In this document: piece by piece, positions 34,701-47,100 of the stretch | Position numbering within the stretch: the stretch's first letter is position 1 | How the letters are laid out: each line of letters opens with the position of its first letter | Origin: Hyperoodon ampullatus | Lineage: Eukaryota; Chordata; Mammalia; Artiodactyla; Ziphiidae | DNA length: 64,000 nt | Reading direction: 5' to 3' | Assembly (NCBI GenBank): GCA_949752795.1 | Contig: OX457070.1 | Location: forward strand, 28,606,588 to 28,670,587 | Position numbers and translations under genes: made by a program | Notes under the pieces: generated by a model | Databases searched by the model: none | What the model was told of the DNA's origin: nothing | Seen by the model: the letters and a program-made list of their open reading frames with translations, nothing else

Positions 34701-37700
34701 GGAATTGCATTATACATACAAATTTAATAGCCTTAGCATATCTTGACTAATTTTTCACATAATAAAATATGGCTCTATAGCATAATTTTTGGTGGATGTA
34801 CACTCTTCTGTACATGGCTGAATGTGCCACAGTCTATTTAATCAGTTTCCCATTTTTGGACTTTTAGGTGGTTTCCAACTTTTTGCTATTATGAATGACA
34901 ATGCAATAAACATCCTTGTAAATAAATCTGCGATTATAACCATGACTATTTTCTTAAGATAAATTACTAGAAGTAGAATTGCTTATACGCATGTTTTAAA
35001 GGCACCAATGCATAATGCCAAATTACCCTGGAGAAAGATGGAATGAATTTACATTCCTACCAGAAATGCAAGAGTACCCATTTCCTCCACCCTGATCTGT
35101 AGTCTGTGTTACCATTTGTTTCATCCTCATGATATGATGGGTGATGAATAGTACTTTGTGTTTTAATCTGCATTTATGTGATTACTATAGAGATTGAATA
35201 TATTTTCATACACACATTAGGCATGATTTTCTTTTTGTACTAAATTGCCTGTCACATCCTTTGCCAATTTTTCTACTTGCATATTCTTTTCTTACAGATT
35301 TAAAAATCATAAAGTAAGACTAGTTCCCTACTGTCTGTCAAATACATTGCAGATTTTTTCCAGTGTCTCCTTTGCCTTTTAATTTTGTTCATGATATTTT
35401 TGTGTTGTAGAATTCTTTAATTTCCACGTAGTTGAATCCATTATTATTTTCCTTTGTGTTTTCTGCTTTTGATTGCATACTTAGAAACACCTTCCCTATG
35501 TTTTATCATCCAATAAAATACCCTTAATTATTCATTTGCCAATTTTTCTCAACCATTGTTTAAATTGATTCTTTAAAATAACTTTAGAAGTATTTTGTCA
35601 GGTCTCTCCATCCACCTCAAAAAATTCCTTTTGGGATTTTGATTGGGATTACATTAAATGAATAGATTAATTTGGTGGAGAATTTATAAATGTACAACTT
35701 TATATTAGAATGTAAACTCCATGGTGGGGAGGATATATGTATGTTTTGTTCACCGTTAGAGTAGTGTCCTGGACTTAGAAAAGTAGCACCTGGCATATAA
35801 CAGGTGCTTAAAAAATATTTGCATGAATGAATTTTAAATCTTTTCAGAAATGATGTGTGTCTTCTATTTATTTAAATCTTTTAAAAAGTTCATCAGAAAA
35901 GCTAGTAGTTATTTTCTTATAGCCCTTACTAATTTCTTGTTAAGTTTATCCTGGAAATTTTATGTAACTTTGTCATTTTAAGTGATTCTCCATTCAACTT
36001 TTTTTCTGGTTATAGCTGTCATCTAGGGAAATCATTGGAGATATATGTATTTATATATTATTTAAACTAGCCGCTTACTGGACTCTTAAATTCTAGTATG
36101 TTCTCAATTCTTTTGAGCTTTGTATATAGAAAAATCACATATTCTGCAAATAATGGTCATTTTTCATCCTTCATTCCAACATTTACCCTTTGGTTTATTT
36201 TTCCAGTTTTCTCATTGCATCCGTCAGAACTCTCAGAACAATGTTTAATAATAGATTAGAGAATAATCATCCTTGTCTTGTTTCTGACTTTAATGGAATT
36301 TCTTTTACCACAAGAGTTTGAGATAGTTATTCTTTATCATGTTGAGAAAATATCTTTGTATTCTAGTTCAATATGGGTTTTTCTCAGAAATGGATATTGA
36401 ATTTTATAAAATGCATTTTGGGCATTTATTGATTTTTCTTTCCTTGATGTGGTGAATTATATTAATAGATTTCTGAATATTGAACTCTTTTTTTCATTCC
36501 TGGAATAAATCATTCATGGTTTTGATGCATTCTTTTAAAAATACTCTTCTGGGTTTGATTTGCTAGAATCTTATTAATTTTTGCATCCATGGTCACACAT
36601 GATAAAAAGCAGTTCACTTTTTGGGCAGCCTTTGTTTAGTATTGGTATTAAGACTATAATTTCCTAAGATGAATCAGGGTGATCCCCACCCATTTCTTTG
36701 CCCTAATGGAGTTTAAATTAGATAGGAAGTCTCTGCTCTTTTAAGATTTATTATTCACTTGTAAAGCTATCCAGATATGGAATATTTGGATAACATTTTT
36801 TTTCTGTTTCATTTAAAGTTCTTTAAAATTTTATTTTGCTGCTTCTTGAGTAAATTTTGGTCATATTTTATATAAAATAATCCATTTCATGTGGCTTTAA
36901 AAAATTATTAGCCTGATTTACAATATTATTTTTATTACTTAAACCTTCTACTGTGGATATGACATCCCATTCTCATTCCTGGTGCTGTATATTCCCACTT
37001 CCTCTTTATTGGCCAATCCAGATGTTGGTTTCCTCATAGATCTTCTCACATAAGCCAGTTCTTGGATTTACATATTAGTTCAACTAACTTTCTTGTTTTC
37101 TGATTTATTGATTTTGTTTTTATACTCATTAATTCTTTTCCATAACTCTTCTTTGGTTTATTTTGTTCTTTATGTTTTTCTACAATAGAATAAAATGGAT
37201 TTTATTTATTCTCATATTTAATTCAATAATAAAGGCATTTAAGGCTATGAATTTTTTTCTCTGAGTATAAATTTGGTCTTATCCCATAAATTTTGACATG
37301 TAGTATTTCCTTTATTGTTAATTTCTAGGTAGTTTGCAGTTGCTGTTTTGGTTTTATTTTTATTCTAAAATAAAATAAACACACTCCAAGAGTGTGTTTT
37401 CTCATTTCTAAGTGTTGGAATTTGTATTCTTTTAAAGATTTGTTGATAATGTCTAGTGTTATTGCATTATGTTTAGACAATGTAGCCTACTTAATGTCTG
37501 TGTTGGGGATTTATTGAGATTTTCTTTGGCCCTAATAATATCATACTTAAATGATATATGGGTGTAGACTCTGTCTCTGGGACATAGTATTTAATCTTCA
37601 TCCTCATTTATTGTTTTTGATTTTATAAAGAATTAATGTCTCCCACTGTATTTGATTTCTGTTCATTTCTCTCTGTTTCTGATAGCTTTTGCTTTGAATA

Positions 37701-38123
37701 TCTTGAAATACTTTTCAAAGTATGCATGTTTTTATAGCTATATCTTCATTATGGATTATGACTTTAATCCATGTAAAATGACCTACAAAATGATTCTTTT
37801 TGTCCAAAAGAATATTGTTTTCCGTGGCTTCTACTTTGATCATGTTATGGCTCTATTTATCTTTTTGTTTATATTTGCCTTGGCATACTTTTGATGGTCC
37901 CTTTATTTTTACCTGTTTTGTGTCACTTTATTGTAGTATTTGTTAGTTTTTGTAAATCTCCTATAGTATTGTCTTTGGCATCGGTTGCTGTAGCAGAGAA
38001 GTCTGAAACAGTCTATTATTGGCTCCTTTGTAGGTAACCAATTTTTTTTCTAGGTGCTTGTGGATTTTCCCCCTTACCCTTGTATTTCAAGACTGTGTCA
38101 GGAAGCATATAATTGTAGGCTTT

Positions 38124-38170
<47 letters not shown>

Positions 38171-41100
38171 CGTACGCGGGCCTCTCACTGTTGTGGCCTC
38201 TCCCGTCGCGGAGCACAGGCTCCGGACGCGCAGACTCAGCAGCCATGGCTCACGGGCCCAGCCGCTCCGCGGCATGTGGGATCTTCCCAGACCGGGACAC
38301 GAACCCGTGTCCCCTGCATCGGCAGGCGGACTCTCAACCACTGCGCCACCAGGGAAGCCCCTAGGCTTTTCTTTTAATGGACTTTTCTCCCCTGAAATGC
38401 AGTAAGTTCTTGCAGTTGTTATATATATAGGTCTTTTTTTCATTTCTGAATTTTTTTCTTCTATTATATCAATACTTATAACTTATATGCCAGGTCTTCT
38501 GGTCTTTGTCTCCCATATCTATCATATTCTTTCTCATCACTTTCATATCTCTGACCTTATACTCTTCCTTTTGAGAGAGAAATAGGGCTGACCAGCATTC
38601 CTATCACCTCACTGATCAGCAACTGCCAGGAAAACAGTTGGATGCCTGAAAATCTTGTTGGTGCACGCCAGGGTATCTGAGTCAAGGAATGTGGAGAGGG
38701 AAACTTTCAAGTGTCCTGAGTTCAAGCCCGGAGAGGTTGTTCTTTGTCCAGCTCCATTTGCCTTAGAATTTTCTTTGCCTGGTTGGTTTTGGGTTTTTTT
38801 GGTTGTTTTGTTTTTGTTGTTTTTTCTAAATAGTGTGTCCTTCAGGCTTAGCTTTCAGGGGGTTTGGTGGATTTTCATCTTTTTCTGTGTTTTCTTAGGT
38901 ACTTTGAAATAATGGCCCAGTTAGATTTTCACTTTAGTGAGGCTGGTCAGAATAAGCGTTCTTTCTATGAAGACCCTGAGCACAGAGGACTGGGGACTCC
39001 TGTGGATCCCTCTGGTCTATTCTGGGCTTGTGGGTGGGTAGTCCTCATGGGGAAGCTCCACAGGGTTGGGGAGGGGATTCTTTGATACAGGACACAGAGG
39101 ACATGACAGAGTGAGTGTTTTCAGTCCTATTCTGGCCTCCTGCCATCTCTGGGGCTCCGTAGTTATTTCTAAGAGAAGGATTCAAAAGACTCTGGGTCTG
39201 AAGGCTCTCCCAACAACAGCCTCCCTCCCTTCCAGCTTTGCCTAGGGGCCTTATGCTTTGGATATGCCTCCCAGCTTGCTGCAAGGGGTGAAGCAAAGAG
39301 GTAAATACTTATCTGGGGAACTAGAGAGGAGGCAGGGATCCCAGATTGGTCAGTTTGAATTAGAAATCCTTGACTCTTGGGTTTCGTTGTTGCTCTTCTT
39401 GCCAGTTTAGCTGGGTCTTTGGACCACTTCCGTCCCTATCAGCTTCGTGTACTGGACACATGCACTGGAGGCGTACCACCGTTGGTGGGCACAGGCCCTT
39501 TGGGGGCATCTTCCTGACATGGGGTGCTCAAGGCTTGCTCTGCTTGCTTTATGCCCCCAGTCCACCCTCATATTTGCAGACTGTCTCGTCATTTCAACTA
39601 ATGGCAAACCTGATAGAGGACATACATCACATGGTGTGACATTGAGGTTTATAGAGATGGTGGAAGCTTCCAAAGAGCATTTTAATCCATTAACGGTTTT
39701 AGTGGGATGCTGGGAGAGACAGCATCAGGAGGCTCCCAGCCAGACATCATTTTAAGCCAGAACCCTTTCCTATTGATTCTTTTATTGTTTCCTAGACACT
39801 GATTAATTGGAGTTCTGGGGCTCAGATGCCCTCTTCTGCCTTCCCGAGTCATGCAGGCAGCGGTCATAGTGGTTAATGGGACAGACTGAGCGTCAACTCC
39901 TAGACCCTCTGGGTGCCCTGACTATCAAATGCTCTAGGCTCATTTCCATATTACTTCCACATCCCTCTAAATTCCCCAAAAGAGCCATAACTAACCAAGG
40001 GACTGCATATCCAGAGGGGACCAGATGTGGCCCACCCAAGGCCTCCAGCCCCTCAGCCAACACAGCTACACTGACTTCTGGACTTGTCAGAAAAACTTGA
40101 GGAATTTACTTTCTGGTTGACTTGACTTTCTGTCTGCCCTGTTTCCAAATTAGAGAGAAAGTTATATTACATGGTATAGTTAAAACAATATGATAATGAT
40201 TAGTAACTTCATTGAAACTGATAAAATATACTCATATTTCCACTCAGAAATTTATTTATGCTTTTATTCAATGTCCATCTCTAGGGTTTGTGGTCATCTT
40301 GGCCTTCTGAGGAACTTTCATTCTGTGTCCTTGAGTCTGGCCATGATTTTTGACCCAAAGCAATGCCATTCTTCCCCGAAGGAGGAGAGGACCTTACTGG
40401 GCACAGCCCAGTAATTCTGTGGATTTTCTCCTCTGGAGTCAGGATCAAAGAATGTTGAATTCCCTGAAGTCTCGTGTGTGGTTGTAGTGCCAGTGAGAAT
40501 TTGAGAGGGCAGGGACAGGGCAGGGGAGGGCAGACGGTAGCCCCTGACCCCAAAGCTTCCCTGTGCCCCTGCAGACTTCTCCATGATGACGCCCATCAAT
40601 GACCTCCACACAGCCGATTCCTTGAACCTGGCCAAGGGGGAGCGGCTCATGCGGTGCAAGATCAGCAGTGTCTACCGCCTCCTGGACCTGTATGGCTGGG
40701 CCCAGCTGAGTGACACCTACGTCACGGTAAGGAGAGCATTTGGGGGTGAGGTGGGGCAATGTCTGTGACCCCCACCAAATCCAAAGGGAGAACTCCTGAT
40801 CTTTGGCATGGCCATGGCACTGCTGGCGGCCTTTGGCCAAAATTCAGTGAGCCCTTCCAAGGTTTCTAACCACTGTGGTTTCCTGAGACAGATAACCTGC
40901 CCAGTGGGCGCTTCTCTGGATGAGGAGCCAGGAATTTCTGGATCCTATTTCTAGGGCTACCCTTGACCATTGGGAAATTCCTCTTGTAGTTCCATTTCCC
41001 CAGCTCCAAATAAAGCTGAGTCCTCTTCATCTCTTATGGGTCAGGGAGAAGTAAGGGTTCTTGCGGGGAAGATTTGGGTGCAGTGAATTTAGGGAAAGAG

Positions 41101-44100
41101 GGGATTCAAGCAGTATGTCATTGGAAATGAGCCCTCTCCCTCCTTGCCTCTGAGAACACGTGTCTTTCCTCCAGCTGAGAGTCAGCAAGGAGCAGGACCA
41201 CTTCCTGATCAGCCCTAAGGGAGTTTCTTGCAGCGAAGTCACAGCATCCAGCCTGGTGAGTACAGTCCGGCCTGTCACTACCCATTTCTTGCTGAAATGA
41301 CAGTACTCTTTCTGCTCCTACGGTGAGAGGTCATCTCCAAGGTAACCACTGCCATCCTGTCCTTCTTGCAGTTTGTAATCTAGTGGGACAGAGAAGTCAC
41401 ATGGACACCAAAACAAACTGAGAGCGCAGAGCATGATTGATCAAGAGACGAAATGGGAGGTGCAGGCTGCAAGCGCAGTGGGAGGGCGAGGCGAGAAGAG
41501 ATGAGCCTGGTGGCCTCTGAGCCTGGGATTGCACAAAGGCTGGGAGTCGGGAAGCCTTCCAGCTGAGGGGATACATTAGAACAACAGCCAGTGCTTTGTC
41601 CCAAAGCAGTGCAAGACTCTTCTAGTGCCGGTGCCCTGAGAGAGCTTCTGGGTCCCCTTTCTGTCCTCCTGCTCCTTGTAGGCGTGGTAGGAAGAAACTT
41701 CCAGAATCGGTTACGATCAGGAAAGATTTCTGGGTGCGGGGGTGGGGGGAGAGGAGAGTAGGGACTGGCTTAGAAGCAGAAGAAGTTGAGTTCAGGTGCA
41801 TTTTTACATTTACACAAAGTTGTTTTTGTCTGTGCCTAGATGTGATTAAGGAGAGGTTTTTGTCTTCTGTGTCACAGTCAAAAGTGGCCGTCTCTGGTGA
41901 TGATGTTCTATGAGATTGTTAATGCTAGGCAGTGCCATGGCTCAGCTGTGTGCCAGGTCAGCCGCAGCGACCAGCAGTTGTGTGTGTGTGTCTGTGTGTG
42001 TGTGTGTGCACCCGCCCGTGCGCGTGTGCGTGTGTTTTCACCGTGACACCCACAACCCCTTGGAGTCAAAAGCAGATTGTAAGACCAGTGACTGCTCTCC
42101 ATTTGTCCTTTAAGACCTAGCTTTCGGGTGACTGGTAAATGGGTGTTCATTATATTATCCTCTTTACCTTTGTGTGTGATTAAAAAATTTTCAAAATAAA
42201 AAGTGGGGAAAAAAGGAAAAAGGCTCAGTTTAGATGTTACTCCCTTTAATAGGAGGAATTAAAGACTCCTCCTATCTGCTTCTAGAGAATTCTGTGAATG
42301 ATTCTCCTCTTGCACCTTGCTACTCAAAGTGTGGTCTGTGGACCAGCAGCAGGGGTATCACTGGGATCTTGTTAGAAATGCAGAGTCTCAGGCCGAGTTC
42401 TTGGCCTACTGAATCCGAATCTGCATTTTGACAGGATCTCCAGGTGATTCTTTTTTTTAAATCAAATTTTTAAAATTGAAGTACAGTCGATTTACAATGT
42501 TGTATTAATTTCTGCTGTACAGCAAAGTGATTCAGTTATACATGTATATACATTCTTTTTTTATATATTTTTTCCAAATGGTTTATCATAGGATATTGAA
42601 TATAGTTCTCTGGGCTATACAGTAGGACCTTGTTGTTTATTCATTCTATATATAAAAGCTTACATCTGCTAACCCCAGCCTCCCACTCCATCCCTCCTCC
42701 AACCCCTCCCCCCTTGGCAACCACCAGTCTCTTCTCTATGTCCCTGATTCTGTTTCTGTTTCATAGATAGGTTCATTTGTGCCATATTTTAGATTCCACA
42801 GATAAGTGATATCATATGGTATTTGCCTTTCCCTTTCTGACTTACTTCACTTAGTATGATAATCTCTAGTTGCATCCAGGTGATTAAAGTTTGAGAAACT
42901 CTGCTCTAGCATTTTTCAATGCTGAATTATAATCGCCTTTGTTTCCCAGTAGCCTGTGTGCTCACCCTGCAGGCAGGAATGGGGTCTCTTGCCCCCCACA
43001 TAAAGCACATCCATTGCCCGTGGTATGGTGGAGAGTGGACACAGGTGGGTGGGCGTGTGCCTGGCCCACCTGCGGGGAGGGGAATGAGGGGCCCCTGCCT
43101 GCTGGTGGCCGGAAGTCTCTCTTCCCCCTGGCCCAGATCAAGGTGAACATCCTGGGAGAGGTGGTGGAAAAGGGCAGCAGCTGCTTCCCAGTGGACACCA
43201 CGGGCTTCTGCCTGCACTCGGCCATCTACGCCGCCAGACCCGACGTGCGCTGTGTCATCCACCTGCATACTCCGGCCACGGCGGCGGTGAGTGTCAGCCC
43301 TTCAGCCAGCATTTCAGTCCCCGAGGCTGGCAGCAGACCCATGGCACCTGTCTCTCTGAGGGTCTCCCTGAAGAAAGACATAAGCCCCCAAGCTAGGAGC
43401 AAACTTGCCATATAAAACAGTTCTGGAAAGATTCCCTGGAACTCAGAGCAAGGTGAGAAGGGGACACCCAACATGGGAACCTCCTCCTCTGCATTTTCTA
43501 ACTATGGAAGTCTAGGTGAGGAGAGACAAGGTGAAGATGTGTAAAGTCTTCCCTGCTGCACCCCGCACCCGCTACATACGCAAACCGGTGCCACAGGCCC
43601 GGGTGACGGCACCTTCCGAGTGTCTGGGAACAGGGAGAGAGCAGAGGGAAGACCCTCAAGGAGCAAGCTGTCCCCCAAGGGTCTCTGGGCATTTCTCCAT
43701 GTCTACCTGAGACGCTGTGGTGCACCTGGAAAGACAGCAGACACCCAGTCTGGGTGTTCCCTCAACCCTCACCCCCAGGCCACATGCCTACGGGGACAAA
43801 AATGACCTGTCACTGGCCTGGGGTTTTCTCCGTAAATCACTCCGGTTACAAGCACTCAGACCTTCCAGAATTCGGACTAAGACTGCATGTTGTATTCGTG
43901 CCAAGTATCCATTTCTGCAGAGCCGGGGCTTACGCGAGGGACAAGATGAGTGAAGGGGGCAAGCGGCTCTCCTAACCTCTCCACGCTCCTTGCTTTTAAT
44001 AAAAGGCGGGGTTTGGGGCATGGCCGTTTCAGCCTGCGTTTTTTTTTTTGTTTTTTGCGGTACGCGGGCCTCTCACTGTTGTGGCCTCTCCCGTTGCGGA

Positions 44101-47100
44101 GCACAGGTTCCGGACGCGCAGGCTCAGCGGCCATGGCTCAGGGGCCCAGCCGCTCCGCGGCATGTGGGATCTTCCCGGCCGGGGCCCGAACCCGTGTCCC
44201 CTGCATCGGCAGGTGGACTCTCAACCACTGCGCCACCAGGGAAGCCCCAGCCTGCGTTTTAACCCTGTTCTCTGGCACTTGCATTGCTCCGTTGCCGGTA
44301 AAATGGGGGCTTCTCAATGGGCCTCCCTGTTAGTGAAGAGTCGTGGCTGTTGATGCACTTACCCAAGGCTGAGGGTCTCGCGCAACCCACTCCAGGGACC
44401 CTGGACCCTGCTTCAGCCCTGCCTGGTGCCACCTCCACCAGCCTTGCCTCTTCCCGGGTCCTAGGACAAGAACCAAGCAGGGTGGGCACGCCATGCCTGG
44501 AGCGTATGCTTTGCAGCAGTTTTAGAAGGTGATGTCTTGACATGGCAGCTGGGAAAAGTGTGATGAAAAGGCTTTAGAGGAAGCAGTGAGAAAGCAAGAG
44601 CCTCGCCAAGGGGAGGGGGAGCCTCTCTCGTGCGCTCGCTCCCTCCCCTTCCATGTCCCCAGACAACTTGACTGTGTTGCTCTGAGGCCAGGGCGACTGT
44701 GACAGAGGGGTGAGGAGGAGGTGGAGCTGCCGCGCTAAACATTCATTCCATCGTCTCACTAAAGGTGTCAGCCATGAAGTGGGGCCTCCTGCCTGTGTCC
44801 CACAACGCCCTGCTGGTGGGGGACATGGCCTATTATGACTTCAACGGCGAGATGGAGCAGGAAGCTGATCGGATCAACCTGCAGAAGTGCCTTGGACCCA
44901 CCTGCAAGGTTCGGCTCAGCTGTTCTGGGAAGATGCTCTGGGTGGGGTTGTCAAAAACCGACATCACAAGAGTGACAAATGTTCATTGGAAAATGTTTAT
45001 AAGTTGCAGATAAACAACAATAACAACAAGTGACATAAAAATCTTTCACCCTACCCTGCTATTTGGGTGCACACCCCCATAACTATTCATATAGATTTAC
45101 AAAACTAGGATTATAAAATATATCCTCCTTTTCCCCCTTAGCGATATACAGTAAACACCCTTGTATGTTACTAAATACTTTCTAATCACTATTTAAATTA
45201 TACTTCATTGTATGAATGGCTGTGCCACTATTTACCTACACAGTCCTCTGTGGTTGGACATTGAAAAGTTTTCCCCCAATTTTTTTCTTAATCTAAACAA
45301 CTCTTTGATGAAAATTCTTTCAGCTACATCTTTGTCTTTGCTTGGGATGATTTCCTTAGGATAAACTCCTAAGGATGCACTTTTTTTTCTTCTTTTTTTT
45401 TTTTGCGGTACGCGGGCCTCTCACTGTTGTGGCCTCTCCCGTTGCGGAGCACAGGCTCCGGACGCACAGGCTTAGCGGCCATGGCTTACGGGCCTAGCCG
45501 CTCCGTGGCATGTGGGATCTTCCCGGACCGGGGCACGAACCCGTGTCCCCTGCATCGGCAGGCGGACTCCCAACCGCTGCGCCACCAGGGAAGCCCCCAG
45601 GATGCACATTTTAAAACTCTTACTTCATAGTACCAAATTGCCCTCTTCTCCAGCCATGAGTAGTACTTGAGAATGCTGTTTCCCTACAGTCTCCCCAAAC
45701 TTGACTGTTATCACATTTTTTTTTGCTAACTTGATAGAGATAAACAGAATCTCATTATTATTGCTTGATATAAGTCTGAAGGCCTCTTTTATAACAGCAT
45801 GTAATTACGGCTGTTGAGCTTAGGATGGGAAGTTTCATAGCCAAGCCTGGGTGGATGGGCGCTTGCCCCCTTCCTTGAAAGGCACTCACTCCCAGAGTCA
45901 TTTTCCATCTGAGAGTCCCTGTCTTCCCATCTCTCACATAGAGCAGAAATCCCTGCCACCCTCTCTTGCCATTCTCTGAAGCCTCATTAGCAGTGCCAGG
46001 AGAGGGGTGATGTTCACAGTTGTGAAATGGTACAAAAATTTAAGAGATGGGGCGTTCACAAAAGATCTGCAAAATCTTGTGAGCAAAAGTCATGGTCTCT
46101 TTCCATCTCTCTGGCTCTTGAGACAAAAAAACTCCAGCTGTTTTCAGCAAGAGTGAAAACACCTCAGCCCAGGTGCTGCAAGGTCAGATCTGATACGTGG
46201 GTCTGTGGCCCGGCTCCCAGGTGGGTGTCACCTAGGTATCTTTCAGAGAGTTCTCGAGGATAAAACCAACCAAGAAGAGTTTCCAACAGGGAGGGTGCAC
46301 CTGGACCTTGGTATAAATTCATTTCTGTTTTTCCCCCCCTTTAGGTCTGCCTGCCCCTGGCTGAGCTACAAACATCGCTCCATCAGGGACAGCCTGGGTT
46401 CTGATTCCGACTCTGCCCCTAATTAGCTGGGATACTTTCAATTTCTTTAGGCTTCTCTTTCCTCATTAGTAAAACTAGTGAGTTAGATTAGAAGGTCGCT
46501 GTGGCCTCTTTCATGGAACTGTAAAATCTTAGAGCTGCCAGGGCCTCACGGAATTCATGGAGAGGAAGCCTGAGGGCCAGAAAACAGGGGACCCAACTCA
46601 CCTGTGTCTGCAGAGACACCTCTCAGAGGGCCACCCCCTTGGGTTTGACTCACAAGTCGACTGAGTTACAGGGGGGCAAGTGCTTTTGAGGTTGGACCCT
46701 TGTATTCAACAGCAAGTAATTTCCTTCACTTTAACACAAACATTCGGTTTTCAGACTTTAAGCTCTTCAGGGCCTAAAAACCCAGGCCTTGCCCAAAGAA
46801 ATCCACCAAGCTATTCACTCTCAGTTTTAAAAAGCATCTTCATTTTTTTAGGGTGGATGCTTTAAACGTGCGTTTGGGTGGATATTAAAACTCATGGGGG
46901 GGGCAGCATTCGGTGTTTGTATAGGGAGAATGAGTAAGGAATGGGGGGCGGGGCTTGTGCTCCAGGATTGGATACGAAATTGATCTGAATAAAATGAAAA
47001 ATCTCTCCCTCTTAACTCAAGTTTGGAAGGCTTAAAGTTTTAATTGGCTGTCTACTCCTGTGCAGATCCTGGTGCTAAGAAACCATGGAGTGGTTGCTCT

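Larger units (their letters stand above)
33799..40574 (+). other. ADD2: ADD2 intron 2 (6.8 kb, largest complete intron here)
   Basis: Its central 3.5 kb is AT-rich LINE sequence with an L2 end inside, followed by an antisense CHR-2 SINE. The flanks (33.8-34.5 and 38.4-40.5 kb) show no exon or named repeat. A C/G-rich patch lies near 34.05-34.15 kb. Confidence 0.85.
41256..43136 (+). other. ADD2: ADD2 intron 4
   Basis: Contains a GT-rich microsatellite (41979-42035) and a MER5A relic split by an antisense L1. The rest is unassigned. Confidence 0.85.
44909..47065 (+). other. ADD2: ADD2 intron 6
   Basis: Contains an antisense L1 split by a CHR-2 SINE, then a MIR-like piece. The remainder is unassigned. 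Confidence 0.85.
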
